Notes: generated by a model from the letters alone, not told the origin. Numbered from the stretch's first letter, positions 34,752 through 43,631 are shown. The stretch is DNA of 64,000 bases from Candidatus Alcyoniella australis (GCA_030765605.1 JAVCCG010000019.1:1-64000); one strand, 5' to 3'. Numbers and translations are program-made.

Positions 34752-35759
34752 ATGCGCTTCGCCGACTGGCCGATGGTTTGGCTGCTGCTGGCGCTGCCCG
34801 CGCTGTGGGCGCTGGAGCTGTACATGGCGCGCCGCAGCCGCGCGATCCGCGATTCGTTCGCCAGTCCCGAGATGCTGCAACGACTGCGCCCCAACGCCAG
34901 CGCTGCCAAGAAGCGCGTACGCGCGGCCATGCTCTGGATCGCGCTGCTGTTGCTGGTGCTGACTCTGGCGCAGTTCCAGTTCGGCCGTGTGGTCGAGGAG
35001 GTCTCGCGGCGCGGCGTGGACATCGTAGTGGCAATGGACTGCTCGGCCTCGATGCGCGCCCGCGACATCGAGCCCAGCCGCCTGGACAAGGCGCGTAGCG
35101 AGCTGTCGCATTTAATCCAGCGCCTCCAGGGCGACCGGGTGGCGATCATCGCCTTCGCCGGCACGGCCCACGCGCTGTGCCCGCTGACCCTGGACCGCAG
35201 CGCGGCGCTGATGTACCTCGAGGTGCTCGATACCGACCTGGTCCCCTACCCGGGCACCAACGTGGCCGCGGCCATTGACAAGGCGCTCGAAATTTTCGAC
35301 CCCGCGGACAAGCAGCATCGCGTGCTGGTGCTGATCTCCGACGGCGAGAGTCTCGAGGGCGACCTGGACCAAGCCATCGAGCGCGCGCGCCAGGCCAACG
35401 TGCGGATCTACACCCTGGGCGTGGGCGGCGCCCGCGGCGAGCCGATCCCCGAGTTCGACGACCAGGGCCGTCCGCAGGGATTTAAAAAGGATCGCTCGGG
35501 CCAACTGGTGCAAAGCAGGCTCGACGAGGCGGGTCTGACCCGCATGGCCGAGGCCACCGGCGGCCTATACCGCCGTGCGACCTACGGCGAACACGAGATC
35601 GACACGCTCTACAACGACATCCAAAAGATGGAGCAGCGCGAGCTGGACAGCACAGTACGCGTCGCGTACAAGGATCGCTTCCCCTGGTTTCTGGTGCCGG
35701 CGCTGGCGCTGCTAATACTGCAATTCGTGCTCAGCGAACGCAGGGACAGGCTGCTATGA
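34752..35759 (+). CDS. BatB-like VWA-domain membrane protein
   Basis: 335 aa. N-terminal helices (about 8-25 and 58-75), then VWA with VDIVVAMDCSASMRARDI, where DxSxS is kept and a Cys replaces the usual Thr or Ser in the loop. PYPGTNVAAAIDKAL and VLVLISDGESLEGDL supply the remaining MIDAS residues. A C-terminal helix precedes SERRDRLL. It is a paralogue of the previous gene and partner of the same complex. The stop overlaps the next gene's start by 4 bp. Confidence 0.9.
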   Translation: MRFADWPMVWLLLALPALWALELYMARRSRAIRDSFASPEMLQRLRPNASAAKKRVRAAMLWIALLLLVLTLAQFQFGRVVEEVSRRGVDIVVAMDCSASMRARDIEPSRLDKARSELSHLIQRLQGDRVAIIAFAGTAHALCPLTLDRSAALMYLEVLDTDLVPYPGTNVAAAIDKALEIFDPADKQHRVLVLISDGESLEGDLDQAIERARQANVRIYTLGVGGARGEPIPEFDDQGRPQGFKKDRSGQLVQSRLDEAGLTRMAEATGGLYRRATYGEHEIDTLYNDIQKMEQRELDSTVRVAYKDRFPWFLVPALALLILQFVLSERRDRLL

Positions 35760-36631
35760 GACAACGATCCCCCTTGCCGCGCATTGCCCTGGGACTGCTG
35801 CTGGCTTGGGCTGCGCTGTTGCTGTTAACGGGCTTTGGCAATCCCTTTGTTGACAAGGCGGCCCAAGGGCTGCGCGATTTGCGGCACGGCGATTTCGCCG
35901 AGGCCGAGCAGAAGCTCTCCGCGGCCGCGGCCGACGATCCAGACAACGCCGAGCTGCAATACAACCTGGGCAACGCGCTTTACAACCAGGGCAAGTTTCA
36001 AGAAGCGATCGAATCCTACGTACGCGGCAGCTACTCGCGCGATAGCAAGGTCGAGCAACAGGCGCTGTACAACATCGGCAACTCCTACTTTCAGCTCGGC
36101 GACTACCAGTCCGCGATCCAATCCTACGAGTCGTCCCTGACCATCGACCCCGAGGACCAGGACGCCAAGTACAACCTGGAGCTGGCGCGTAAAAAACTGT
36201 TCGACCAGCAGCAGCAACAGCAGGATCAGCAACAGCAGCAAGAGCAGCAGGACCAACAGGATAACAAGCAGTGCCCCAACCCGCAGCAGGGCCAGGGCGA
36301 TCAGCAACAGGACGGCGAGCAGCAGCAGGACCAGCAGGGAGAGCAGCAGGACGGTCAACAGGACGAGCAACAGCAGCAGGACGAGCAGGGCCAGCAGGAG
36401 CAGCAACAACAGGGCGCGCAAACGGATCAGCCCAAGGACGGCGACAAGCAACAGCAGATGCAGCAGCAACAGGCTGGCAAGGCTCAATCCGAGGAGCCGA
36501 CGATCTTCCTGAGCCAGGAGCAGGCCGACCAGTTGCTTAAATCCCTGGGCCAGCAAGAGGTCGACGTGCGGCGCGAAATGCTGCGACGCTGGGTCACGGG
36601 CCGACAAGTACAGACCGACGAGGATTGGTGA
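35756..36631 (+). CDS. BatC-like TPR protein with long Gln-rich region
   Basis: 291 aa. An N-terminal helix (about 10-28) is followed by two or three TPR motifs (LRDLRHGDFAEAEQKLSAAA, LQYNLGNALYNQGKFQEAI, YNIGNSYFQLGDYQSAIQSY). From about residue 150 to 250 the sequence is almost wholly Gln, Asp, Glu and Gly, encoded by repeated CAG/CAA/GAC triplets. The C-terminal segment (LSQEQADQLLKSLGQQEVDV) is conserved in BatC. TPRs bind other Bat proteins. The Gln tract should be flexible, and its codon repeats could vary in length. It ends at ATG of the next gene (1-bp overlap). Confidence 0.88.
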   Translation: MRQRSPLPRIALGLLLAWAALLLLTGFGNPFVDKAAQGLRDLRHGDFAEAEQKLSAAAADDPDNAELQYNLGNALYNQGKFQEAIESYVRGSYSRDSKVEQQALYNIGNSYFQLGDYQSAIQSYESSLTIDPEDQDAKYNLELARKKLFDQQQQQQDQQQQQEQQDQQDNKQCPNPQQGQGDQQQDGEQQQDQQGEQQDGQQDEQQQQDEQGQQEQQQQGAQTDQPKDGDKQQQMQQQQAGKAQSEEPTIFLSQEQADQLLKSLGQQEVDVRREMLRRWVTGRQVQTDEDW

Positions 36632-38436
36632 TGCCCAAGGCCGGTCCGCTCTTTGCCGCGCTGATCGTTGCCCTGTGCCTGGCGCTGTTTGCCGCAAGCG
36701 CCGCGGCGCAGGTCGAGTTCGAGATCGAGGCCGACCGCTCGCAGGTGGTGCTCGGCGAGACGCTACGCCTCGATGCCAAGCTCACGGCGCCGACCCTACG
36801 GGTCTCGGGCTCCCCCTCGTTCGCCTCGTTGAGCGGCTTCGAGATCGTCGGCCGCCAGTCCAGCACGTCGCTTGAGATCATCAACGGCCGCGCGAGCAGC
36901 ACCCTGAACTACGTGTTCCTGCTCACGCCGCGGCAGACCGGCGAGTTCAGCGTCGGGCCGCTTCAAATCGAAATCCGCGGCAAGACCTACAGCTCCAACG
37001 CCCTGCGCATCAAGGTGCTCGATACCCCGGCCCAAAGCGCTGTCGCGCCGCAGGACGCGGCCGACGTTGACGCGGCGACACCGGCCAATGCCGACCAGCC
37101 GTTGTTCCTGCACGCCCGCGTCGACCCGCCCGAGGCCGTGGTCGGCCAACAGCTGGTGCTGACCTTTGAGCTGTACACACAGCGCAACGTGCTCGACATC
37201 GACCCAGAGAAATACCCGGCCCTTGCAGGTTTCCTCTCCGAGGAGATCTCCTCGCCCAGCTACCTGAACTGGGAACGCGTCACAATCGAGGGGCGCAGCT
37301 ATCGCAAGGCCGTGGTCTCGCGTGAAGCGCTCTATCCGCTGCAAACCGGCAGCTTGACCATCGACAGCATGGTGCTGTTGGTGCAGGTGCCTGGCGAGGG
37401 CTCCCGCGGACGAGGCTTTTTCTTCGGCCCCATGGGCCGCACCATGCGGCTGGCCTCCACCCCGCTGACCATCGAGGTGAGCGAGCCGCCCGCCGCTGAC
37501 CGTCCGCCGCAGTATGGCGGCGCCATCGGGCCCCTCGTGCTCGATGGTTCCCTGGCCAAGAACAGCGTGGCCGCGCACGCGCCGGTGACCCTCACGCTCA
37601 AGCTTGGCGGCGAGGGCAATTACCGCACCCTGGACGTGCCGCAGTTCGAGCTGCCGCCGGACTTCCGCATCTACTCGGCCCAGGGCCGCGAGCAGGTCCA
37701 GCGCCTGGGCGATAAGGCGCGGATGGAAAAGACCTACGAGGTGCTGCTGATCGGCGAGCGTCCGGGCAACTACCAGATCGGCCCGATCGAACTGCCGTAC
37801 TACGATCCGCAGAGCGGCGAATACCGTGTGGCCACAGCCGGACCGTTCGCGCTGCAGATCACAGCGAGCGAGGAAGTATCCCAGGTCGCACCCGGCTCGC
37901 GGATCTCCAACGGCCTGGCGCTGCGTCCCAACCGCCCGAACGCGGATTTCGCCAAGGCGCTGCCTGGCGACCTGCTCACCCGCCCGTGGCTGCTGGCCGT
38001 CCTGCTGGCGCTGCCGCTGCTCAACCTGATGGTGGGGCTGTGGCTGCGCCGCAGACGCCGGATGGCCGGAGACGAGCTGGGCCTGCGCCGCCGCAAAGCA
38101 GGCTTTGAGGCACGACGGCGGCTCAAACGGGCCCAGCGGATCGCGGCCCAGGATCCGGCCGAATTCTACGGCGAGCTGATGCGCGCGCTGCTGGGATTGA
38201 TCAACGACCGCCTGGGCCTGGACTCCAAATCACTGACCCGCGAACAGGTGCGCGCGCTGCTTCAGCCGCGCGGCGTAGATCCGCAATTGATCGAACAGCT
38301 GATCAGCGTCTGGGACCGTGCGGACCGCGCGCGTTTCGGCGGCCACGCGCCGGATCGCTCCGAGTGCAACGCGGCCTTGGATCAGGCGGCGGAGCTGATC
38401 GCCCGACTCGACCGCTCGGGACTGCGGAGAAACTGA
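36631..38436 (+). CDS. BatD (oxygen-tolerance family)
   Basis: 601 aa, usual BatD length. The signal peptide ends at AAAQVEFEIE, followed by the repeated beta-sandwich PEP domains (ADRSQVVLGETLRLDAKLTA, DPPEAVVGQQLVLTFELYT, GAHAPVTLTLKLGGEGN-type). A transmembrane helix near 465-480 is followed by basic RRRRR and a helical cytoplasmic tail (RRLKRAQRIAAQDPAEFYGE). BatD is associated with the aerotolerance operon of Bacteroides. Overlap with the next gene is 1 bp. Membrane, largely periplasmic. Confidence 0.88.
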   Translation: MPKAGPLFAALIVALCLALFAASAAAQVEFEIEADRSQVVLGETLRLDAKLTAPTLRVSGSPSFASLSGFEIVGRQSSTSLEIINGRASSTLNYVFLLTPRQTGEFSVGPLQIEIRGKTYSSNALRIKVLDTPAQSAVAPQDAADVDAATPANADQPLFLHARVDPPEAVVGQQLVLTFELYTQRNVLDIDPEKYPALAGFLSEEISSPSYLNWERVTIEGRSYRKAVVSREALYPLQTGSLTIDSMVLLVQVPGEGSRGRGFFFGPMGRTMRLASTPLTIEVSEPPAADRPPQYGGAIGPLVLDGSLAKNSVAAHAPVTLTLKLGGEGNYRTLDVPQFELPPDFRIYSAQGREQVQRLGDKARMEKTYEVLLIGERPGNYQIGPIELPYYDPQSGEYRVATAGPFALQITASEEVSQVAPGSRISNGLALRPNRPNADFAKALPGDLLTRPWLLAVLLALPLLNLMVGLWLRRRRRMAGDELGLRRRKAGFEARRRLKRAQRIAAQDPAEFYGELMRALLGLINDRLGLDSKSLTREQVRALLQPRGVDPQLIEQLISVWDRADRARFGGHAPDRSECNAALDQAAELIARLDRSGLRRN

Positions 38437-39221
38437 TGCATCGTTGCCGCACCGTCTGCCTGCTGCTGCTCGTCGCGCTGTTCGCCGCGCTTCCCAGCAT
38501 TGCGCTTTGCGCCCAGACCGACGGCGACGCGGCGCAGAATTACAACACCGGCAACGCCTACTTCGACCAGGGAGAGTTCGAGCTGGCCGCCCTGGCCTAT
38601 AAAAAGGCCCTGACCCAGGGCGGACCGCGCGCGTCAGCGGAATACAACCTGGCCAACGCCCTGCTGCACAGCGGGCGCATCGGCCCGGCCGTGCTGCATT
38701 ACCGGCGCGCCCTGGAGCTCGCGCCGCGCTCCGCGGACATCGCCAACAACCTGGCCGCGGCCCGCGAGCGCATCCCCTTTGCAATCAAGCCGCTCCAGCC
38801 GCCGGCGCTGGAGCGCTTCGTCACCGGCTTTGTACGCTACACCCGGCCGGTGGAAGTCTTCGCCGTTGCCGCGACACTGTGGTTGCTGCTTAACCTGGCT
38901 TTGTTGATCGTCTTGATCGGCGCGCCGGGAAACGCGCTGCGCCGAATCGGCGCGACATTGTGCGCGGCGCTGGTCGTGGCGCTGCTGGCGCTCTCGCCGC
39001 TGGTGATCGCCCAGGCCTACAACGAGCACACGTTGGTGCAGATGGTGGTCCTGGACGACCCGGTTAAGGCGCGCGAGGCCCCGGACAGCGGCAAGATTTT
39101 ATTCACCCTGCGCGAGGGGCAAACGGTTAAAATCGCCGAATACAGCGGCTCGTGGGTGCGGGTGGAAACCAAGAACCATTTTGTCGGCTGGATCCCTGCC
39201 AAGGCCGGCGAGACTATCTGA
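38436..39221 (+). CDS. BatE-like TPR/SH3 protein
   Basis: 261 aa. The signal peptide ends around ALCAQTDGD. TPR motifs follow (NYNTGNAYFDQGEFELAALA, EYNLANALLHSGRIGPAVLH). Two helices lie at about 145-165 and 175-195. The C-terminal 65 residues form a bacterial SH3 domain (DDPVKAREAPDSGKILFTLR, VETKNHFVGWIPAKAGETI). This order, TPR, membrane, SH3, defines BatE. ATG at 38436 overlaps the BatD stop. The frame is open upstream, but that part reads BatD in another phase. It is the last canonical member of the operon. Confidence 0.88.
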   Translation: MHRCRTVCLLLLVALFAALPSIALCAQTDGDAAQNYNTGNAYFDQGEFELAALAYKKALTQGGPRASAEYNLANALLHSGRIGPAVLHYRRALELAPRSADIANNLAAARERIPFAIKPLQPPALERFVTGFVRYTRPVEVFAVAATLWLLLNLALLIVLIGAPGNALRRIGATLCAALVVALLALSPLVIAQAYNEHTLVQMVVLDDPVKAREAPDSGKILFTLREGQTVKIAEYSGSWVRVETKNHFVGWIPAKAGETI

Positions 39222-39279
39222 GGCGACAATGCACAGCGTAAGTTTGACCGCGCCCGCGGCGCGTCCCTATAATCGACCG

Positions 39280-40032
39280 ATGATTCGACTGCTCCGCCAA
39301 GCGACCCTTCTGCTCGTGCTGCTCAGCGCCCTGACGTTGTGCTCGTGCGCCGAGCGCAACCTGGACCTGATGAGCGCCCGGGAAATCTACGAAACCGGAA
39401 TGCAGGACTTCGATAAGGGCCGCCATTCGCGGGCGCTCGGAGCGTTCCAGGGGCTGATCGAGCTCTACCCGTTCTCGATGTACGTCACTCCGGCCGAGCT
39501 GCGCATCTCCGACTCGTACTACCATCGCCGGATGTACCCCGAGTCGGTGGAGGCGTACAACGATTTCATCACGCGCCACCCGACCAACAAAGAGGTGCCG
39601 CACGCGCTGTACATGCTCGGGCTGGCCAACTACAAACAGAAGTTCGCCATCGACCGCGACCAGTTCTATACCCACGAGGCGCTCAAATACTTCCAACGGG
39701 TGATCAAGGAATATCCAGACAGCGAAAACCACGCCGACGCGCTGGACAAGGCGGCCGAGTGCCGCCACGACCTAGCCCGGCGCGAGGAGTACGTCGGCCG
39801 TTTCTACTATCGCAACAAAGAGTACTTCGCCGCCCTGGGCCGCTACCGCGAGATCATCGAGCAGTACAAGGACACCGAGTTCTACGCCGAGTCGCTGTAC
39901 ATGGCCGGCCGCTGCTACCTGGCGCTGGACAGCCCGGACGCGGCCCGCTTGCTGCTCGATACCCTGATCGCCGAGTTCCCCGACGACAAGTACGCCTCGC
40001 GCGCCCGTTCGGTGCTCAACGACCTGAACTGA
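39280..40032 (+). CDS. bamD: Outer-membrane assembly lipoprotein BamD
   Basis: 250 aa. Lipobox LTLCSCAERN with the lipidated Cys near residue 22. Five TPR-like units follow: AREIYETGMQDFDKGRHSRA, YPFSMYVTPAELRISDSYYH, ALKYFQRVIKEYPDSENHAD, RREEYVGRFYYRNKEYFAAL and ARLLLDTLIAEFPDDKYASRA. BamD/YfiO is the TPR lipoprotein of the BAM complex that inserts beta-barrels. Length, lipobox and repeat pattern all fit. ATG at 39280 is chosen. It is collinear with the Bat operon but 58 bp behind it. Confidence 0.9.
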   Translation: MIRLLRQATLLLVLLSALTLCSCAERNLDLMSAREIYETGMQDFDKGRHSRALGAFQGLIELYPFSMYVTPAELRISDSYYHRRMYPESVEAYNDFITRHPTNKEVPHALYMLGLANYKQKFAIDRDQFYTHEALKYFQRVIKEYPDSENHADALDKAAECRHDLARREEYVGRFYYRNKEYFAALGRYREIIEQYKDTEFYAESLYMAGRCYLALDSPDAARLLLDTLIAEFPDDKYASRARSVLNDLN

Positions 40033-40038
40033 TCGAAG

Positions 40039-40482
40039 ATGAACTTTCGCCGCACACAACTGATCGGCCTCGCGGCCGGGTCAACAGCCTTGCTCGCAAC
40101 GCTGCTGCTGATTGGCTGTACGCCGGACTCGATATTGATCGAGCAGACCCTCGATCTGCGCGAACGCGCGCTGAATGATCGCGATACGGCGCTCTACCTT
40201 TCGACCATCAGCGACGACTATAATTATCAGGGCAAGACCAAGGCCGACCTCGAGCGCAACATCAACGAGCGCTTCGCCTTCTGGTCCAAAATCGAGTTCC
40301 AGGCCTGGAATCGACAGATCATGCTGCATGACGACCAGGCGGTGGTCGAACAACAGTTCACTTTCCGCCTGACCCCCAAATCGGGCGGGGAGCCGGTGAA
40401 GATCAGCGACTCGGAGCGGATCGTGATGTGTCGCTTGGGCATGCTGTGGTCCAAACAATGGAAGATCGCGGAGGGCATATGA
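40039..40482 (+). CDS. NTF2-like putative lipoprotein
   Basis: 147 aa. The signal peptide ends at LLIGCTPD, so Cys near residue 27 would be lipidated. The mature domain has the alpha-plus-beta pattern of the NTF2/SnoaL fold (RERALNDRDTALYLSTISDD, ADLERNINERFAFWSKIEFQ, QAVVEQQFTFRL, LWSKQWKIAEGI). Such small cone-shaped domains bind small molecules or act as scaffolds; no catalytic residue can be assigned. It starts 6 bp after bamD and overlaps the TPR gene by 4 bp, so it belongs to the same transcript. Envelope attached. Confidence 0.72.
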   Translation: MNFRRTQLIGLAAGSTALLATLLLIGCTPDSILIEQTLDLRERALNDRDTALYLSTISDDYNYQGKTKADLERNINERFAFWSKIEFQAWNRQIMLHDDQAVVEQQFTFRLTPKSGGEPVKISDSERIVMCRLGMLWSKQWKIAEGI

Positions 40483-41189
40483 GCCAGGTACGCCAGGAGA
40501 TCAAGCGCGCCAAGGAGGCCTTCGAGCGCGGCGATCACGACTCGGCCGAGAAGCTGTGCGTCGAAATAGTCAAAGACCATTCCCAATTCGCCGACCTCTA
40601 CTGCCTGCTGGGCACGATCTACCACGAACGCACCCGATTCTTCGAGGCGTCGCAGATGTTCGAGCGGGCGTTGGAGATCAACCCCAACTACCTCGAAGCC
40701 CGGATGAACTTGGTCGTGGCCTACAACGACCTGGGCGAGTTCGAGAAGGCCCAAGAGCAAATCAGCACGATCAAGAGCCTGGCCCAAGAGGACGGCGACG
40801 CCATCGACTCCCTGACCAAAAACCGGCTGGCCAACATGCACGCCCAAACCGGCGACCTGTACTGCCAGGCCAACCTCTACTGGGAGGGCAGCCGCGAGTA
40901 CGAGAAGGCTCTGACGCTGCGGCCCAGGTTTGTCGACATCAAAGTCAAGCTGGCCGTGGCGTTCCGTAAGCTCGGCCGCATCGGCGAGGCCATGCGCCAG
41001 CTCGAGGAATCCCTACGCTTCAATCCCGGATACAGCTCGGCGCGCGTACAGCTCGCCCTGACCTGCCACCGCGCCGGGGCCGACAAGCGCGCCATCGACC
41101 TGCTTGAACAGGTGCTGCAGCTCAACCCCGATCACGAGCCGGCCAAGCTCTACCTGGACACCCTGAGCTCGGGACAAGGGATCAGCTGA
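40479..41189 (+). CDS. TPR repeat protein
   Basis: 236 aa with no signal peptide. Five or so TPRs follow one another: RAKEAFERGDHDSAEKLCVE, YCLLGTIYHERTRFFEASQM, RMNLVVAYNDLGEFEKAQEQ, EYEKALTLRPRFVDIKVKLA, AVFRKLGRIGEAMRQLEESL and RAGADKRAIDLLEQVLQLNP. TPRs bind partner proteins. Probably cytoplasmic. ATG at 40479 overlaps the previous stop; an upstream in-frame start lies inside the previous gene. It is the last gene of the long collinear operon that begins near 29.8 kb. No partner is identifiable. Confidence 0.8.
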   Translation: MSQVRQEIKRAKEAFERGDHDSAEKLCVEIVKDHSQFADLYCLLGTIYHERTRFFEASQMFERALEINPNYLEARMNLVVAYNDLGEFEKAQEQISTIKSLAQEDGDAIDSLTKNRLANMHAQTGDLYCQANLYWEGSREYEKALTLRPRFVDIKVKLAVAFRKLGRIGEAMRQLEESLRFNPGYSSARVQLALTCHRAGADKRAIDLLEQVLQLNPDHEPAKLYLDTLSSGQGIS

Positions 41190-41296
41190 CCCGCATCCAA
41201 ATTGTCCAGCGCAAAGCTCGCGCAGAACCACCTTCTTCATCGTCGCGGCAAACGGGATTGATCTTTCGCCTCGATCCGGCCTAAGAGTCAGTTTTC

Positions 41297-41326
41297 TTGA
41301 ACAATACGAGCGGATCATGCTACAAG
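41297..41326 (+). promoter_or_regulatory. Candidate promoter of tRNA-Sec
   Basis: TTGAAC (-35, 41297-41302) and TACAAG (-10, 41321-41326) lie 18 bp apart and end 10 bp before the tRNA 5' end, a normal spacing for a monocistronic tRNA gene. Confidence 0.4.
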
Positions 41327-41336
41327 GTTGCCGGGT

Positions 41337-41433
41337 GGAAGTGGACGGTGACTGGTGTTGCCCCCGGGCTTCAAACCCGGTGTGGGGCGCTAAAAACGTC
41401 TCGGGTGGGTTCGATTCCCATGCACTTCCGCCA
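41337..41433 (+). tRNA. selC: Selenocysteine tRNA (anticodon UCA)
   Basis: 97 nt with encoded CCA. The anticodon loop is CTTCAAA with anticodon TCA at 41371-41373 in a 5-bp CCGGG/CCCGG stem. The acceptor arm GGAAGTG pairs with CACTTCC; the eighth pair typical of Sec tRNAs would be a G-G mismatch here. The D arm is 6 bp (GGTGAC/GTTGCC) with a short TGGT loop, the hallmark of tRNA-Sec. A long variable arm (GGGGCG...CGTCTC) follows, then the GGTTCGATTCC T-loop. The layout closely follows E. coli selC. This shows that the organism decodes UGA as selenocysteine; no selA, selB or selD is in the window. The neighbouring 41190-41336 and 41434-41549 stretches contain no gene. Confidence 0.93.
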
Positions 41434-41549
41434 ATCCCGCCGATCCGTGCCGCGGCGGCCGATACGGAGTCATTTCCGCCGAACCTCAGATCGATCTGCT
41501 CCGCTATCGCGCTGACAACTTGGTACTAAAGTTGCTTAACTCTTGGCTA

Positions 41550-41690
41550 ATGCAGAGTTCAACGCGCAAAGCCGGCCGCTCGGTGTTCTTCACGCAGGTT
41601 GTCTCGTATCTGCTGATCATCCTGGTCGTCACCGTGACCTACAGCCCGCTCGATGCGAGCGTCCGGGCTCTCCGGGCGCTCGTATTTTAG
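41550..41690 (+). CDS. Possible small membrane protein, 46 aa
   Basis: 46 codons from ATG to TAG. A basic N-terminus (STRKAGRS) is followed by one strong hydrophobic helix (VFFTQVVSYLLIILVVTVTY) and a short tail (SPLDASVRALRALVF). That composition is unlikely in random GC-rich sequence. No clear ribosome site precedes the ATG, and no homology is recognised. It stands alone between the tRNA-Sec gene and the oxidoreductase gene. Could be a real single-pass small protein or a chance frame. Confidence 0.3.
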   Translation: MQSSTRKAGRSVFFTQVVSYLLIILVVTVTYSPLDASVRALRALVF

Positions 41691-41733
41691 CTATGATGGT
41701 TTATTCGCTTTGACGAACCACACGGAGTGATTG

Positions 41734-42714
41734 ATGCACGAACCGCCGCGTTGGGGAATTCTGGGAACCGCGGAGATCGCCGAGTCCACAATCCGCGCGA
41801 TCAAGGCCGGCACAAGCAGCGAGCTGCGGGCCATCGCCAGCCGCGATCTCTCGCGGGCCGAGCATTGGGCCCAGAGGCACTCGATAGCATTGGCCTTCGG
41901 CTCGTATCAGGAGCTGCTCGCCTCGGGCGAGGTCGACCTGGTCTACGTTCCGCTGCCCAACAGCCTACACGCGCAGTGGACGATCCAGGCGCTAGAGAGC
42001 GGGCACCACGTGCTGTGCGAAAAGCCCCTGGCCATCGACGCGGCCCAGGCCGAGCGGATCGCGCAGACAGCCGCGCGTTGCGACCGGCACGTGGCCGAGG
42101 GCTTCATGTATCGCCTGCATCCCCAATGGCAACGCGTGCGCGAGCTGATCGCGGATAACGCCGTGGGGCGGCTAAGCTCGCTGTACAGCCGCTTCACCTT
42201 CATGCTCGACGACCCGACGGCCAACCCGGCCTCGAGCAAGTTGGCGGGCGGCGCGCTGATGGACGTGGGCTGCTACTGCGTCAACTTCTCGCGGATGATC
42301 GCGGGCTGCGAGCCTCTACGCGTCAGCGCCTTCGAGCGCCGCAACGAGGTCGACCTGCTGATGCTCGGACAGCTGGAGTTCCCCCACGGGCTGTTGGCGC
42401 AGTTCGAGACCAGCATCGACAACTATGAGCGCCACGGCGCGCAGATCGCGGGCACCCGCGGCTCGATCGAACTCGAATCGCCCTGGATCCCCGGAGACGA
42501 GCCGGCGACGATCGTCCTGCGTCGCGAGGGGTTTGCGCCGGAACGGATCATCATCGAGCCCGCGGACTCATACAAGCTGCAAGTCGAACATTTCGTCGAG
42601 GTCTGCCAAGGCCAAGAACAACCGCGCTGGCCGATCGACGATTCCGTGGCCAACATGCACGTGATCGACGCGCTGCTGCGGTCGGCACGCGAACAGCGAA
42701 CGATTAAGGTCTAG
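41734..42714 (+). CDS. Gfo/Idh/MocA family oxidoreductase
   Basis: 326 aa from ATG 41734 (GGAG 6 nt upstream; a TTG one codon earlier is possible). An N-terminal Rossmann domain binds NAD(P): WGILGTAEIAESTIRAI in place of the usual GxGxxA, then YVPLPNSLHAQWTIQALESG and VLCEKPLAID (EKP motif with Lys). The C-terminal alpha/beta domain binds substrate (GGALMDVGCYCVNFSRMI). Such enzymes oxidise or reduce sugars or inositols; here the substrate may be a sugar used in surface glycans nearby. The 3' end overlaps the convergent deacetylase gene by 4 bp. Confidence 0.87.
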   Translation: MHEPPRWGILGTAEIAESTIRAIKAGTSSELRAIASRDLSRAEHWAQRHSIALAFGSYQELLASGEVDLVYVPLPNSLHAQWTIQALESGHHVLCEKPLAIDAAQAERIAQTAARCDRHVAEGFMYRLHPQWQRVRELIADNAVGRLSSLYSRFTFMLDDPTANPASSKLAGGALMDVGCYCVNFSRMIAGCEPLRVSAFERRNEVDLLMLGQLEFPHGLLAQFETSIDNYERHGAQIAGTRGSIELESPWIPGDEPATIVLRREGFAPERIIIEPADSYKLQVEHFVEVCQGQEQPRWPIDDSVANMHVIDALLRSAREQRTIKV

Positions 42715-43631
42715 AGTCGCGGGAACGCGGCGATGATCGGCTTGACCGACTTCTCGAAGCTCACCGGCACCCGGCCGAAGTGATCGCCGATATAGTTGGC
42801 GCGATCGAGCAGATGTGGGTTGCGTAGATAGTCCCAGTCCTTGGGCACCGGCCCCCACTCCTCGATCGAGAGATACTCCTCAAGGGAGTACGGCCGACCG
42901 CGGGTGAACAGTCCCAGCCAGCCGGCGAAGGTCGCCACTTTCTGGAACTTCTCGAACAGCTCGATCTGCGAGGGATAGGCGTCGAGCTGTTTACGCTTGT
43001 TGGCCCGCTCGCGTTCGTCGAGCTGATAGCGCCAGCGCAGTCCGCGGTAGAACGGGTTGAAGCGCAGGGCCACGAGCACGGTGTACTCGTACATCGGCAC
43101 GTGGATGAACGGCACCTGCTTGCCGCTGTCGCGCTCGTACTCGTCGACCACCAGCCGCGTGAAGTAGTGGATGATGTCGTGCTCGGGATTGCCCCCCTGG
43201 TAGCCGCAGGTGAAGACCGCCTCGGGCTTGTACTCGAAGATGTATTGGCGCAGATCGTCGATGATCCGCTGATAATAGGGCTTGATCCAGTCCACCGCGC
43301 GCTGGTTCTCGGTGATGAACATGAAGCGCTGGTAGAGGTCGACCTCGGAGTACTCCAGGCACTGGGTGTGTGAGCCGGGAATGCCCACGGCGGTTGCGCT
43401 GTTGAGCGCCTCGGCCATGCGGATCTTGCCGTAGGCCTCGGGGCTGACGTTCTCGATGAAGTACAGGCCGTCGCCGTTGGTGACCCAGACGATGTGCATC
43501 CGGTCCGCGGCGCGGGTCAACACGCCGGAGAAGGTCAGCTCGTCGTCCTGGTGCGCCACCACGGTCAGCGGACGTTCCATCTGGTCCAGGGCCTCGAGAA
43601 AATCGGGAAGCTCAGTGTACGGTAGACTCAT
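42711..43631 (-). CDS. PIG-L/LmbE-like deacetylase
   Basis: 306 aa. The family signature reads VVAHQDDELTFSG (AHPDDE variant with Gln for Pro), and YQGGNPEHDIIHY provides the second metal-binding segment (HDxxH). The overall order matches the Zn-dependent de-N-acetylase family, but this protein is longer than the usual 230-270 residues, with an extra C-terminal segment (ERANKRKQLDAYPSQIELFE, EEYLSIEEWGPVP). Likely acts on an N-acetylated sugar. Divergence from the member at 1047 suggests a different substrate. Convergent with the oxidoreductase gene. No signal peptide, hence cytoplasmic. Confidence 0.8.
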   Translation of the reverse strand: MSLPYTELPDFLEALDQMERPLTVVAHQDDELTFSGVLTRAADRMHIVWVTNGDGLYFIENVSPEAYGKIRMAEALNSATAVGIPGSHTQCLEYSEVDLYQRFMFITENQRAVDWIKPYYQRIIDDLRQYIFEYKPEAVFTCGYQGGNPEHDIIHYFTRLVVDEYERDSGKQVPFIHVPMYEYTVLVALRFNPFYRGLRWRYQLDERERANKRKQLDAYPSQIELFEKFQKVATFAGWLGLFTRGRPYSLEEYLSIEEWGPVPKDWDYLRNPHLLDRANYIGDHFGRVPVSFEKSVKPIIAAFPRL

